Shown here: in pieces, positions 24,340 to 35,687 of the stretch
Position numbering within the stretch: the first letter of the stretch is position 1
How the letters are laid out: each line of letters starts with the position of its first letter
From: Myxococcales bacterium
GTDB lineage: Bacteria; Myxococcota; Myxococcia; Myxococcales; Myxococcaceae
Assembly: GCA_016191815.1 (NCBI GenBank)
Contig: JACPVI010000061.1
Location: 62,001-126,000 of the forward strand
DNA: 64,000 bases
Direction: 5' to 3'
Translations under genes and position numbers: made by a program
The notes under the pieces: model-generated
What the model saw: only the letters and a program-made list of their open reading frames with translations
Database searches by the model: none
What the model was told of the DNA's origin: nothing

Positions 24340-25065
24340 ATGATGCCCACCGCGCTGATCATCGCCATCCTCCTCGGCCTGCTCTATTCGAAGGGCCTCG
24401 GCGTCCCGCTGGACGAGCGCAAGGCCGCCACGCTCTTCAAGAGAGCGTGCCTCTCCACTCCAGGGCACCCGATGGACCCTGACGGCTGCGCCAACCTGGG
24501 CGCCTTCTTCCAGCGGGGAAAAGGCGGCCTCGCCCGCGATGACTCCCGGGCGGTGGCGCTCTTTTCCCGTGCCTGCGACCGGGGCTCGGCCACCGGCTGC
24601 GCCAACCTCGGCTTCATGCTGGCCACCGGCCGCGGCGCCCTCCCGGACGATGCCCGGGCGCTCGAGCTGTACCGGAAGTCCTGCGAGGCCGGCGCGGCGA
24701 TCGGCTGCTCCAACTTGGGCAGCCGCTACGACAAGGGCGACGGAGTCCCGAAGGACCAAACCCGTGCGGTCGAGCTGTTCCGAAAATCCTGCCGGGGGGG
24801 CTCGCCGACCGGCTGCTCCAACTTGGGCCTCAAGCACGAGCTCGGCGAGGGAGTCCAGAAGGACCTCGGCCAGGCCGCCGAGCTGTACCGAAGGGCTTGC
24901 GAGGGAGATTCGCCTCTGGGCTGCTCCAACTTGGGCTTTTTGTACCTCCGCGGGCGCGGAGTGCCCGCCGACCGAGCGAAGGCCAAACTGCTGCTCGACC
25001 GAGGGTGCCAAGGGGGAGACGAGTGGGCTTGCGGGCGGCTCTCGGAGCTTTCCAACCTCCGATGA
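24340..25065 (+). CDS. Sel1-repeat, Cys-rich protein
   Basis: A 241-residue solenoid of about six 36-residue Sel1-like repeats, each with GCxNLGxxYxxGxGV and a trailing Cys-containing helix (CANLGFM, CSNLGSRYD, CSNLGLKHE). Pairs of cysteines per repeat suggest disulfide-locked repeats, as in Hcp-type periplasmic proteins. A short hydrophobic N-terminal segment (MMPTALIIAILLGLLYS) may be a signal or anchor. Such proteins are protein-binding scaffolds; partner unknown. Confidence 0.85.
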   Translation: MMPTALIIAILLGLLYSKGLGVPLDERKAATLFKRACLSTPGHPMDPDGCANLGAFFQRGKGGLARDDSRAVALFSRACDRGSATGCANLGFMLATGRGALPDDARALELYRKSCEAGAAIGCSNLGSRYDKGDGVPKDQTRAVELFRKSCRGGSPTGCSNLGLKHELGEGVQKDLGQAAELYRRACEGDSPLGCSNLGFLYLRGRGVPADRAKAKLLLDRGCQGGDEWACGRLSELSNLR

Positions 25066-25146
25066 AGGGCTCGCCTGACGCGGCGAGTCGTGCTAGGCAG
25101 GCCAACCCCTCGTACCCCCGGCGTCGAACGAGCGAGAGGAGCTGCG

Positions 25147-27651
<2,505 letters not shown>

Positions 27652-27694
27652 CCGGTGCGCGGGCGCATCGCGCGTTGAAGGCGGTGCAGAGACC

Positions 27695-28672
27695 ATGTCC
27701 GCCGCCGGCATGTCCATTCTCCGGCTGACCTTCCTGGGGACCTCCGCCGCGCAGCCCACCGTTCAGCGGAACCTCTCCGGGCTGGCGGTGAAAGCCGACG
27801 TGGACCTCTTGCTCATCGACTGCGGCGAGGGCTCGCAGCGGCAGATGATCCGCTACGGCACCGGCTTCACGGTGGACGCGGTGTTCTTCACCCACTTCCA
27901 CGCCGACCACTACCTGGGGATCATCGGATTTCTGCGCACGCTGGGGATGATGGGGCGGACGCACAAGCTCTTGCTCTACGGGCCGCCGCCGGCGCGGAGG
28001 CTGCTCAACGCCGCCTTGCACCTGGGCATCGAGAAGCTGCACGTCCCGGTGGAAATCCACGAGCTGGCCGGCGGCGACGAGGTGCGGCGGAGCGGCTATT
28101 CCATCCGCGCGGTGGCGGCGGACCATCGGGTGAACGCCTTGGCCTACGCCATCGCCGAGGACACCCGTCCTGGCCGCTTCAACCTCGAGGCCGCCCGCCA
28201 GCTCGGGGTGCCGGAGGGCCCCGACTTCGGGCGATTGCAGCGCGGCGAGGCGGTCACCACTCCCTCGGGGAAGCTGGTCCGGCCGGACCAGGTGCTGGGG
28301 CCGCCAAGGGCGGGCCGGAAGATGCTGGTGTCCGGCGACACCCGGCCCTGCCCCACGGTGGTGGAGGCGGCGAAGGGGGCCGACCTGCTCATCCACGAGT
28401 CGACCTTCTCCGACGACGAAATCGAGCGGGCGCTGGAAACCAGGCACTGCACCGCCAGGGAGGCGGGACGGGTGGCGCGCGAGGCGGGAGCAAGACGGCT
28501 GATCCTCACCCACGTCTCCTCCCGCCACGACGTGGACTTTTCCTTGTTGCTCTCCCAGGCCCGCTCGGAGTTCAAGGGGCCTTTGGAGGTGGCCTACGAC
28601 GGGCTGACCATCGACCTTCCGCTTCGCGAGGAGCAGGAGCCAACCGAAGCTCTGCGGCCGGCCCCTCGCTAG
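27695..28672 (+). CDS. rnz: ribonuclease Z (tRNA 3' endonuclease)
   Basis: A 325-residue metallo-beta-lactamase-fold enzyme that trims tRNA 3' trailers. The metal site HFHADH, the upstream GTSAAQPTVQRN, the flexible exosite arm (PVEIHELAGGDEVRRSGY region), the GDTRPC segment and the HVSSRH motif are all present. Start could be 27695 or 27710. Pro-rich tail of about 20 residues. Confidence 0.93.
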   Translation: MSAAGMSILRLTFLGTSAAQPTVQRNLSGLAVKADVDLLLIDCGEGSQRQMIRYGTGFTVDAVFFTHFHADHYLGIIGFLRTLGMMGRTHKLLLYGPPPARRLLNAALHLGIEKLHVPVEIHELAGGDEVRRSGYSIRAVAADHRVNALAYAIAEDTRPGRFNLEAARQLGVPEGPDFGRLQRGEAVTTPSGKLVRPDQVLGPPRAGRKMLVSGDTRPCPTVVEAAKGADLLIHESTFSDDEIERALETRHCTAREAGRVAREAGARRLILTHVSSRHDVDFSLLLSQARSEFKGPLEVAYDGLTIDLPLREEQEPTEALRPAPR

Positions 28673-28708
28673 GCGGACGGCACGGCCCGACTGGCCTATA
28701 AGCGCCCC

Positions 28709-30526
28709 ATGGCAATGAGCTCTCGCGCGCTGCTCTTGGCGCTCTGGCTGCCCGCGCTCGGCCAGGCCTCGGCGGCCACCAAGCGGGTGGTGGTCCTCTA
28801 CTTCGACAACAACACCAACCGCCGCGACTACGACGTCCTGCAGAAGGGCCTGGCGGACATGCTGGTGACCGACCTGGCCGCGGTGGAGGCGCTCCAGGTG
28901 GTGGAGCGCGAGAAGCTGCAGGCGCTGATCGACGAGCTGAAGCTCCAGCGCACCAGCTACTTCGACCCGAAGACCGCCCAGAAGCTGGGCAAGCTCGCCG
29001 GGGCCGAGTTCGCGGTCACCGGGGCGCTGGCCGAGCTGGAGCCCAAGCTGCGCATCGACATCCGCCTCATCGAGGTGGTGACCGCCAACCTGATTCTCGC
29101 CGACAAGGTGACCGGCTCCCGGGACGCCTTCTTCGACTTGCAGCAGGAGCTGGTGGACCGCTTCGTCCAGGGCCTCAACGTGAAGCTCAAGGCCTCCGCC
29201 CGGGCGCGGAGCGGGATGACCGACGTGGACACCCTGCTCAAGTACTCCCGCGGGGTGGACGCCGCGGACCGGGGCGACCTCCAAGGCGCTTCCAACGCCC
29301 TGGCCGAGGTGGTGCGCGATTCCCCGGACTTCAGGCTCGCCCAGAGCAAGTACGCGGTGCTGCTCAAGCGCCTGGAGGAGGCCGGAAAGAAGCGCACCGG
29401 GATTCTCGGCGGGCTGGAGGCCGAGCTGCTCAAGGCCGCGGAGGCGAGGACCAAGGGCGACCTCCTCCAGCTCTTGCCCCCGGGACCTCCCGGGGAGAAC
29501 GAGAATTCCTTCAACCAGCGCTACCACTCGCGGCGGGACGCTTTGGCCCTGCACCTGGGCTACCGGATCCTCAAGGCCAACCTCTTCCTCCACAAGCTCG
29601 GCCAAAGGATGCCGATGCCCGGCAATGCGCCCAACCTGGTATCGGTCCTCCCGCCTGCGGAGCTGGCCGAGGCGCAGCAGCTGATGTCCGCCTACTACTC
29701 GGCGTCGGAGCAGCTCGCGGCCGAGCTGGAGCGGCTGGCGGAACGCGAGTCGCGAGTGATTTTCAAGGACAACCTCCACGGCGCGGTGAGCGACGAGGAC
29801 AAGGAACGGCTCAACGACCTGCAGCTGGGGTACGGCGCTTACTGCTACGCCGAGACGCTCACCCAGCTCCACAGCGAGCTGGGACGCTTCGCCATCGCCG
29901 GCGAGATGAACAACGGCCCCACCCGCTTCACTGCCCGGCCGTCGCTCACCCAGCTCGACAAGTCGCTGCTCAAGTCGGCGCTTTCGCACCTGGACAGCGC
30001 GGTGAGGCTCTCGAAGCGGGAGCGGCCGGAGAAGCGTGATGATGCGACGGTCGCCGCCCTGGACGACTACGCCGAGAGCCTCCTCTTCCTCGGCCGGAAG
30101 GAAGAGGCGGTGGGCAAGTGGCAGCAGGTGCTCGATGGCTTCCCCACCCACCGGCGGTACAAGGAAGTGGAGAAGAAGGTGCAGGACGTGCTCTGCGCCT
30201 CCCCGGAGTGCCGGCAGTTCGAGTCCTCGCTCAAGGCCTGCGACGCCAACCTCATGATGAAGGTGCACCTGGAGCTCCCGAGGGTGGCCCGGGTCGGCGG
30301 GAGCGAAGGCCTCAAGCGAGTGGCCGATTCTCTCAAGGCCAACTGCACCCAGCTCCAGCCGCACATGACCTACAACATCAGCCAGATGAGCGGCCTTCAG
30401 GGAGTGGCGATGCAAGCCCTCGCCCTGGGCGACTGCAAGCTGTTCCGCGAGACGGAAGCCTTCATCAAGGAGAAAGCAGGCGAGATTTACACCTCCACCT
30501 TCAGCATGTGGAGCGCCTGCCGCTGA
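28709..30526 (+). CDS. CsgG/TolB-N-like exported protein with helical tail
   Basis: 605 residues. A signal peptide ends at ASAA (about residue 22). Residues 25-165 match the CsgG-like fold: VVLYFDNNTN, VVEREKLQALIDELKLQ, AKLAGAEFAVTGALAE (LGKLAGAEF). The rest is helical, with TPR-like stretches such as LDDYAESLLFLGRKEEAVGKWQQVL. Two Cys pairs near the C-terminus fit a periplasmic location. Probably a periplasmic assembly or scaffold protein; exact role unknown. Confidence 0.8.
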   Translation: MAMSSRALLLALWLPALGQASAATKRVVVLYFDNNTNRRDYDVLQKGLADMLVTDLAAVEALQVVEREKLQALIDELKLQRTSYFDPKTAQKLGKLAGAEFAVTGALAELEPKLRIDIRLIEVVTANLILADKVTGSRDAFFDLQQELVDRFVQGLNVKLKASARARSGMTDVDTLLKYSRGVDAADRGDLQGASNALAEVVRDSPDFRLAQSKYAVLLKRLEEAGKKRTGILGGLEAELLKAAEARTKGDLLQLLPPGPPGENENSFNQRYHSRRDALALHLGYRILKANLFLHKLGQRMPMPGNAPNLVSVLPPAELAEAQQLMSAYYSASEQLAAELERLAERESRVIFKDNLHGAVSDEDKERLNDLQLGYGAYCYAETLTQLHSELGRFAIAGEMNNGPTRFTARPSLTQLDKSLLKSALSHLDSAVRLSKRERPEKRDDATVAALDDYAESLLFLGRKEEAVGKWQQVLDGFPTHRRYKEVEKKVQDVLCASPECRQFESSLKACDANLMMKVHLELPRVARVGGSEGLKRVADSLKANCTQLQPHMTYNISQMSGLQGVAMQALALGDCKLFRETEAFIKEKAGEIYTSTFSMWSACR

Positions 30527-30535
30527 CTGCCGCGA

Positions 30536-32476
30536 ATGAGCCAGTCCATCCAAAGGACTTTCTGCAACCGCGATTGCCCTGACGCCTGCGGACTTCTCGC
30601 CACCGTGGAGGACGGCCGGGTGACTCGCCTCCAGGGCGACCCCGAGCACCCGGTGACCCGCGGCTTTCTCTGCTACCGGACCCAGAAGTTCCTCTCCACC
30701 CAGTACTCGCTCCAGCGCCTCACCTCGCCGCTCCTCCGCCGCGGGGGAGAGCTCCGGCCCGTCTCCTGGGACGAGGCGCTGGACTTCGCCGCCGAGCGGC
30801 TGTTGACCATCCGCAAGGAGTCCGGACCCGCCGCCATCCTCCACTACCGGAGCGGCGGCTCCTTGGGCCTGCTCAAGTGCCTCTCGGATTACTTCTTCCA
30901 ACTCTTCGGCCCGACCGCCACCAAGCGCGGAGACATCTGCTCCGGGGCGGGAGACGCGGCCCAGTTGCTCGACTTCGGGCTGAACGACTCGAGCGACCTC
31001 TTCGAGCTGTACTGCTCCCGGCACATCCTCCTCTGGGGGAAGAACGCCTTCGTCTGTAGCCCGCACACCTTCGCCGTGCTCCGTCAGGCGCGCGGGCGCG
31101 GCGCCCGCCTGGTGCTCATCGACCCGGTGCACCACCGCACCGCCAGCGCCTGCGAGGCCCACTACCAACCGAGGCCTGGAGGCGACTTCGCACTGGCGAT
31201 GGCCGTGGCCCGAGTGCTCTTCGAGCGCGGCTGGACTTCTCCCGAAGCCGAGGGCTACTGCGAGCACCTGGAAGACTTTCGAAGGCTCGCCTTCGCTCGG
31301 GGCGTCGAGGAGTGGTGCCGCGAGGCGGACCTGCCGCGCGCCGCGGCGGAGGACTTGGCGCGGCGGCTGGGCCCGGAGAAGCCGGCCGCCATCCTGGTCG
31401 GCTGGGGAATGGCGCGGAGGACCTACGGGGGCGCCATCGTCCGGGCTCTGGACGCGCTCGGGGCCATCACCGGAAACTTGGGACTGAGCGGCGGCGGAGT
31501 GTCCTTCTACTTTCGGCGGCGGAGCGCCTTCGACCTTTCCTTCCTCGGGGGGGCAAAGCCGCCGCGCACCATCGACGAGGTGAGCTTCGGCCGGGACCTG
31601 CTCTTAGCCGAACCTCCCGTCCGCGCAGTCTGGGTGACTTGCGGAAACCCGGTGGCGATGCTTCCCGAGTCCGAGCGCGTCGCCCAGGCGCTCCGCGCGC
31701 GAGCGTTGGTGGTGGTGGTGGACTCCTTCCTCACCGACACCGCCCGCTGCGCCAGCCTGGTGTTGCCCACCACCACCTTGCTCGAAGCGGACGACTTGCT
31801 CGGCGCCTACGGACACCACTACCTCGGCGCCTCCCGCCCAGCGGTTCCTCCGCCCGAGGGAGTGAAGTCAGACCTGGAAATCATCCAGGCCCTCGCCTCC
31901 CGCGTCGGGCTGGGGGAGGCGATGGCCGGAAGCGCCCGCGAGTGGAAACGGCGGCTCATCGAGCCGCTCTCGAGGCACGGCGTTTCCCTGGAGGACTTGG
32001 AGCGCGGCCCGGTGCGAAACCCCGCCGCCCCCAAGGTGCTCTTCGCCGGCCGGAAGTTCCCCACTCCTTCCGGGAAAGTCCGGCTCCTCACCGAGGCCCC
32101 GCCGCGGCAGCCCGAGAGTGAGCCCGACTTTCCGCTGTGGCTGATGGCCCTCTCCACCGAAGAGTCTCAGTCCTCGCAGTGGGCGGAGCCGGCGGAGGGG
32201 CCCGCCCCGGTGACAGTCCACCCCGATTCCTCTAGCGGCCTCGCGGACGGTGAGTTGGCTGTCCTCGAGTCGGCGCTCGGCGCGCTGGAGGTGGTGGTGC
32301 GTCACGACGCGCGCCAGCGGCGAGACGTGGCCCTCATCCCCAAGGGCGGCCATCTCTCTGGCGGGCGGTGCGCCAACGCCCTGGTGCGGGCGGCGGCCAC
32401 CGACCTCGGCGAGGGCGGGGCGCTCTACGAGGAGCGGGTGCGCCTCGTCCCAGGCCGCCTCTCCCCTCGCAGATGA
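30536..32476 (+). CDS. molybdopterin oxidoreductase (DMSO-reductase family)
   Basis: A 646-residue catalytic subunit. The [4Fe-4S] motif is CNRDCPDACG ... GFLCYR near the start (C-x3-C-x3-C-x27-C type). Further family elements: PVSWDEALDFAAERL, GDICSGAGDAA where a Cys/Ser may lie near the metal, NPVAMLPES, TARCASLVLPTTTLLEADDL. No signal peptide, so cytoplasmic. No linked electron-transfer subunit, cytochrome or formate gene is nearby. Begins 9 bases after the CsgG-like gene ends. Substrate unknown. Confidence 0.88.
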   Translation: MSQSIQRTFCNRDCPDACGLLATVEDGRVTRLQGDPEHPVTRGFLCYRTQKFLSTQYSLQRLTSPLLRRGGELRPVSWDEALDFAAERLLTIRKESGPAAILHYRSGGSLGLLKCLSDYFFQLFGPTATKRGDICSGAGDAAQLLDFGLNDSSDLFELYCSRHILLWGKNAFVCSPHTFAVLRQARGRGARLVLIDPVHHRTASACEAHYQPRPGGDFALAMAVARVLFERGWTSPEAEGYCEHLEDFRRLAFARGVEEWCREADLPRAAAEDLARRLGPEKPAAILVGWGMARRTYGGAIVRALDALGAITGNLGLSGGGVSFYFRRRSAFDLSFLGGAKPPRTIDEVSFGRDLLLAEPPVRAVWVTCGNPVAMLPESERVAQALRARALVVVVDSFLTDTARCASLVLPTTTLLEADDLLGAYGHHYLGASRPAVPPPEGVKSDLEIIQALASRVGLGEAMAGSAREWKRRLIEPLSRHGVSLEDLERGPVRNPAAPKVLFAGRKFPTPSGKVRLLTEAPPRQPESEPDFPLWLMALSTEESQSSQWAEPAEGPAPVTVHPDSSSGLADGELAVLESALGALEVVVRHDARQRRDVALIPKGGHLSGGRCANALVRAAATDLGEGGALYEERVRLVPGRLSPRR

Positions 32477-32512
32477 GCAGCCAGGCTCGGGGTTTGTACC
32501 GTCGAGCGTCAC

Positions 32513-32532
32513 CTGGCCGTTTCGCCGGCCAG
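32513..32532. terminator. GC-rich hairpin
   Basis: CTGGCCG-TTTCGC-CGGCCAG forms a perfect 7-base stem 36 bases after the stop of the molybdopterin oxidoreductase. It is followed by TGTTGACTTG rather than a T-run, so termination would be weak; TTGACT next to it could be a -35 for the GDSL gene. Confidence 0.4.
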
Positions 32533-32577
32533 TGTTGACTTGAAAATCAATCCGCCCTCCATCTAGGTTGCGCGCCC

Positions 32578-34002
32578 ATGCGGCGGATCAGCTATTGGCT
32601 TGCGCTTGGGGTGCTCGGCTGTGGACCTTCTGGGCCGAGCCCCAAGGAGGGCTCGAGCTTCGGCCACTTCGAGGTGCGGGCGGAGAGTGCGGAGCTGGGG
32701 TCCTTGGCCGAGCCCCTGGCGGTCTCGGTGGGAGGCATCTTTGCCTACCGGGTGACGCGCGAGGACTCGCGCACGGTGCGCTTCTTCGTCCAGGGCGCGC
32801 CGGAGCCGGGGGCGCAAGAGGTTTGGGCCTCCTCGCGGCGCGGGGGGAAGGTTTCGCTCGGGCAGCTCCACTACCGCCCACCGGCGCACCCGGTGTTCCA
32901 AAGGATGGTGGCCTTCGGAGCCAGCCTCACCATGGGCACCCAGGACGGGAGCATCAGCATCCACTCCCAGACGTACGGGCCGGCGGCGCAGCTGGCGCGG
33001 GCGGCGGGGGCTTACCTTTCGCTCCCCCTGGTGAAGGAGGGCTTCTTGCCCTCGCTCACCCACGAGGACTTCGACCTGGCCACCTGCCGTTTCAAGGACT
33101 CGGACGTCTTCTCGCTCCTGGCCAAGCGCGCCTCCAGCGAGCTGCTCCCCAAGCTTCGGGACAGCGAGGGGGCGGTGCACATCTCCTACGCGCGGGTGGA
33201 CCCGGGACTCGAGGTGCGGAACGTGGCGATCGGCGGTTTCCGGGTTGAGCACGTGCTCAAGGGCCCCGGCCAGCTCTTCGCCACCGGTCTGGAGCACTTC
33301 GTGTGGAACCCGATGGCCACCACCGAGGAGCTGCTCTACGAGCCCGAGGAGAAGATGATCGACCGGGTGGAGGCGATGCGGCCGACGCTCATCGTCAGCA
33401 CCGACCTGTTCGGGAACGACTACAACAACGTGCAGCTTGGCGCCGAGGGGGTGCCCGACCTCTCCGCGCTCACCCCGATGGAGAGCTTCCGCGCCTCGCT
33501 GGCCGAGGTGCTGGCCCGCCTGGAAGGCACCGGCGCCGAGGTGTTCCTCGCCACCGGCCCCGACGCCACGGTGTTGCCGCAGTACGACGAGAAGGTGCAG
33601 AAGCTCCGCGAGGCGGGCTACTCGGAAGCCGAGGCCACCTCCTGGCGCGAGGCCATCCGCCGGCGGATCGGGGAGTACAACGCCGAGCTGCTCGCGCAGG
33701 TGGAGGGGCGACCGCGCTTCCACGTGGTGGACCTCCACGCCAAGGTGGCGGAGGTCTTGGCCAGCGGGCTGGAGGTGGGCGAGACGCGGCTCTCCTCGCG
33801 GCCGTTGGGAGGGCTGCTCTCGCTGGATGGGATGCACTTTACGGACACCGGCTACGCGGCGCTGGCCAACGAATTCGTCCGGGCCATCAACCAGTCGGTG
33901 GGCAGCCAGGTGCCGGAGATAGACCTGGCTGCGGTGCTGGCGGAGGACGCCAACTCGGTGGAGCGGCTGCGCGAGGCCGGCTTCAGCTGCGCCGGGCAGT
34001 GA
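32578..34002 (+). CDS. SGNH/GDSL-type hydrolase lipoprotein
   Basis: 474 residues with a lipoprotein signal (LGVLGC). The SGNH catalytic blocks are present in order: GASLTMGTQDGS with the nucleophilic Ser in place of GDSL, FGNDYNN (block III Asn), and DGMHFTDTGY (catalytic Asp and His). The large insert between blocks I and III (about 190 residues) is longer than usual. Likely an outer-membrane esterase or acyl hydrolase. Confidence 0.88.
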   Translation: MRRISYWLALGVLGCGPSGPSPKEGSSFGHFEVRAESAELGSLAEPLAVSVGGIFAYRVTREDSRTVRFFVQGAPEPGAQEVWASSRRGGKVSLGQLHYRPPAHPVFQRMVAFGASLTMGTQDGSISIHSQTYGPAAQLARAAGAYLSLPLVKEGFLPSLTHEDFDLATCRFKDSDVFSLLAKRASSELLPKLRDSEGAVHISYARVDPGLEVRNVAIGGFRVEHVLKGPGQLFATGLEHFVWNPMATTEELLYEPEEKMIDRVEAMRPTLIVSTDLFGNDYNNVQLGAEGVPDLSALTPMESFRASLAEVLARLEGTGAEVFLATGPDATVLPQYDEKVQKLREAGYSEAEATSWREAIRRRIGEYNAELLAQVEGRPRFHVVDLHAKVAEVLASGLEVGETRLSSRPLGGLLSLDGMHFTDTGYAALANEFVRAINQSVGSQVPEIDLAAVLAEDANSVERLREAGFSCAGQ

Positions 34003-34081
34003 CGGCAGGGGCTCGCTACTTCTGGCCGGGCTGATCCGCGTGTTCGATCTGCCGCAGCCGGCCCTCGTGGTCCCGCACCAT

Positions 34082-34342
34082 CTAGGCCACTCGGCCCATC
34101 AGGAGTGCCTCCACTCGGTCGAGCCGCCCGTTGGTGCCATGCAGCCGGCTGTTGGTCGCATCAATCCGGGAGTTGGTCGCGTCCAGGCGCAGGTTGACTT
34201 CGCGGAACCCCTTGCGCATCTCGTCGCGAAGCTCATCGAGGCCCGCGCGCAGGCCGTCCACGTTTCCGCGCATGAAGTCCACCGACTCCAGCACCCGGAG
34301 CAGGAGGTCCCGGTCGCCGTTCTTTCCGTTCTTCTTCGGCAT
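34082..34342 (-). CDS. small coiled-coil protein with heptad repeats
   Basis: 86 residues. After a basic start (MPKKNGKNGDR), the sequence is almost all helix: LLLRVLESVDFMRGNVDGLRAG, then LRLDATNSRIDATNSRLHGTNGRLDRVEAL, a three- to four-fold DATNSR(I/L) repeat. This pattern resembles trimeric coiled coils and phage or transposon-associated accessory proteins. Its ribosome site is weak; coding is plausible but not certain. Confidence 0.5.
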   Translation of the reverse strand: MPKKNGKNGDRDLLLRVLESVDFMRGNVDGLRAGLDELRDEMRKGFREVNLRLDATNSRIDATNSRLHGTNGRLDRVEALLMGRVA

Positions 34343-34408
34343 CGCTGCCACAAGTATAGGCCGCGCGCTCTCCGGGCCAGAAACTGCGGGAGCGTGTAGG
34401 GTGCGCCC

Positions 34409-34905
34409 GTGCGTCGCGCCCTGCTCCTCGCCGCCTTCGCCCTCGCCTGCGGGCCCTCCTACCGGCCGGCCCCCACCCAGGTGAAGACCTCCCGGCTGGA
34501 GGAGAAGTCCGGCCCGTACTTCGGCTGGCCCTGGCCCGACGACCGGCGCCTCTCCGAGGGCGCGGTGCCCATCCGCCGCTTCCCCAACCCGGGCAGCTCC
34601 ATGGCGCCGCGCCCGCTGAGGCCGTCGCTCACTACCAGCCTCTGCTCTCCTTTCTCGATGAGCAGCGCCTCCCCCGCGAGAAGGTGGCCGGCGCGGCCGT
34701 CTTCACCACCCAGCCCGCCCTGGACGAGCTGATCGCCCTGCGCGATTGGCTGCGCCAGCGGCCGGATCCCACCATCGAAAACCTCGCCTACAAGGGCGCC
34801 GCGGCGAGCTTCTACCTCTTCGAGGGCACCTACCGGGTCCCCAACCTCCAGCACGTCAACGCTCACGTCGTCGAAATGACCCTCGATCAAGGCGAGAATG
34901 TTTAG
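34409..34905 (+). pseudogene. remnant of a lipase-like myxobacterial lipoprotein
   Basis: The first part, MRRALLLAAFALACGPSY with a lipobox and FGWPWPDDRRL, EGAVPIRRFPNPGSS, is a typical start of large myxobacterial lipase-like lipoproteins. Then the frame changes near 34600 and a second stretch (AHYQPLLSFLDEQ, VAGAAVFTTQ, ALRDWLRQRPDP, FEGTYRVPN) corresponds to the later part of the same family. The central 150 or more residues and the C-terminal catalytic region are missing. I interpret this as an inactivated gene with an internal deletion and a truncation. Confidence 0.6.
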
Positions 34906-35687
34906 GGCTGCTCGAGCTCGGACTGCACCCGCTCCCAGGCCTCGAGGATTTGGCGGGTGCGCCGCTCCGCCAGCTCCCGGAATTCCGCGGCGAGGTGGGC
35001 CACCTTGTCGGGGTGGTACTGCGCCACCAGGGCGCGGAAAGCCCGCTTCGCCTCCGGCATCGAGGCTCCCCGGCGTATTCCCAGCAGCGCCCAGGCATCC
35101 CTCCCGTCCTGGCGCACTCCCTTCGGAGGTGGCGCCTCTCGCCTGGGCGCGTCCTCCGCCCACCGCTTCCGCCGGCCCGGCCGCTCCGAGGGGTCCGGCT
35201 CGGGAACCTCCGGGCAAAGGCGCGAGAGCGCGAGCTGGAGGAAATAGGCGTCCTCGTGCGGGAGGCCGTGCTTGGGCACCACCGCGCGCACCACCCCCCG
35301 CTCGAGGAAGAGGTAGCCGCCAGCGGCGGCATAGGCGCGCCGGCGGTCCTTCGGGAAGAGGGCGTCGGCCAAGTCCCCCATCGGGTCCCGCCACATTCCC
35401 TCCACTTTGCCCTCGTCGGCGACCAGGAGCTGGTCCACCACCTCCCCGAAGGAGCGCTCCAGCTCCAAGAAGGGCGCGCGCCTCTCCGGCAGGCGCATGT
35501 GGGGGCCGTGGCGCACCGCGGTCACCATGAGGGGCCCGCTCGCCGTGCCCACTCGCTCGAACAGCTTCCGCTTCACCGAGCGGTCGGAGAAATAGAGGAC
35601 CTCTATCAAGCGCGCCTCGGGCCGATGAGAGCACAAACGCAGTTCGCCCTCGACAGGCCGGCGGCCGCGCGGTTGATTCGCGCGCAT
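34902..35687 (-). CDS. DnaJ-domain protein
   Basis: A 261-residue protein with a J domain at the C-terminus (AWALLGIRRGASMPEAKRAFRALVAQYHPDKV, HPD intact) and an uncharacterised N-terminal alpha/beta part (LMVTAVRHGPHMRL, GGYLFLERGVVRAVVPKHG). J domains stimulate Hsp70 ATPase, so it is probably a specialised co-chaperone. The ATG at 35687 overlaps the start codon of the divergent M1 gene in the shared bases CATG; an alternative TTG at 35609 with GAGG upstream would leave room for promoters. Confidence 0.8.
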   Translation of the reverse strand: MRANQPRGRRPVEGELRLCSHRPEARLIEVLYFSDRSVKRKLFERVGTASGPLMVTAVRHGPHMRLPERRAPFLELERSFGEVVDQLLVADEGKVEGMWRDPMGDLADALFPKDRRRAYAAAGGYLFLERGVVRAVVPKHGLPHEDAYFLQLALSRLCPEVPEPDPSERPGRRKRWAEDAPRREAPPPKGVRQDGRDAWALLGIRRGASMPEAKRAFRALVAQYHPDKVAHLAAEFRELAERRTRQILEAWERVQSELEQP

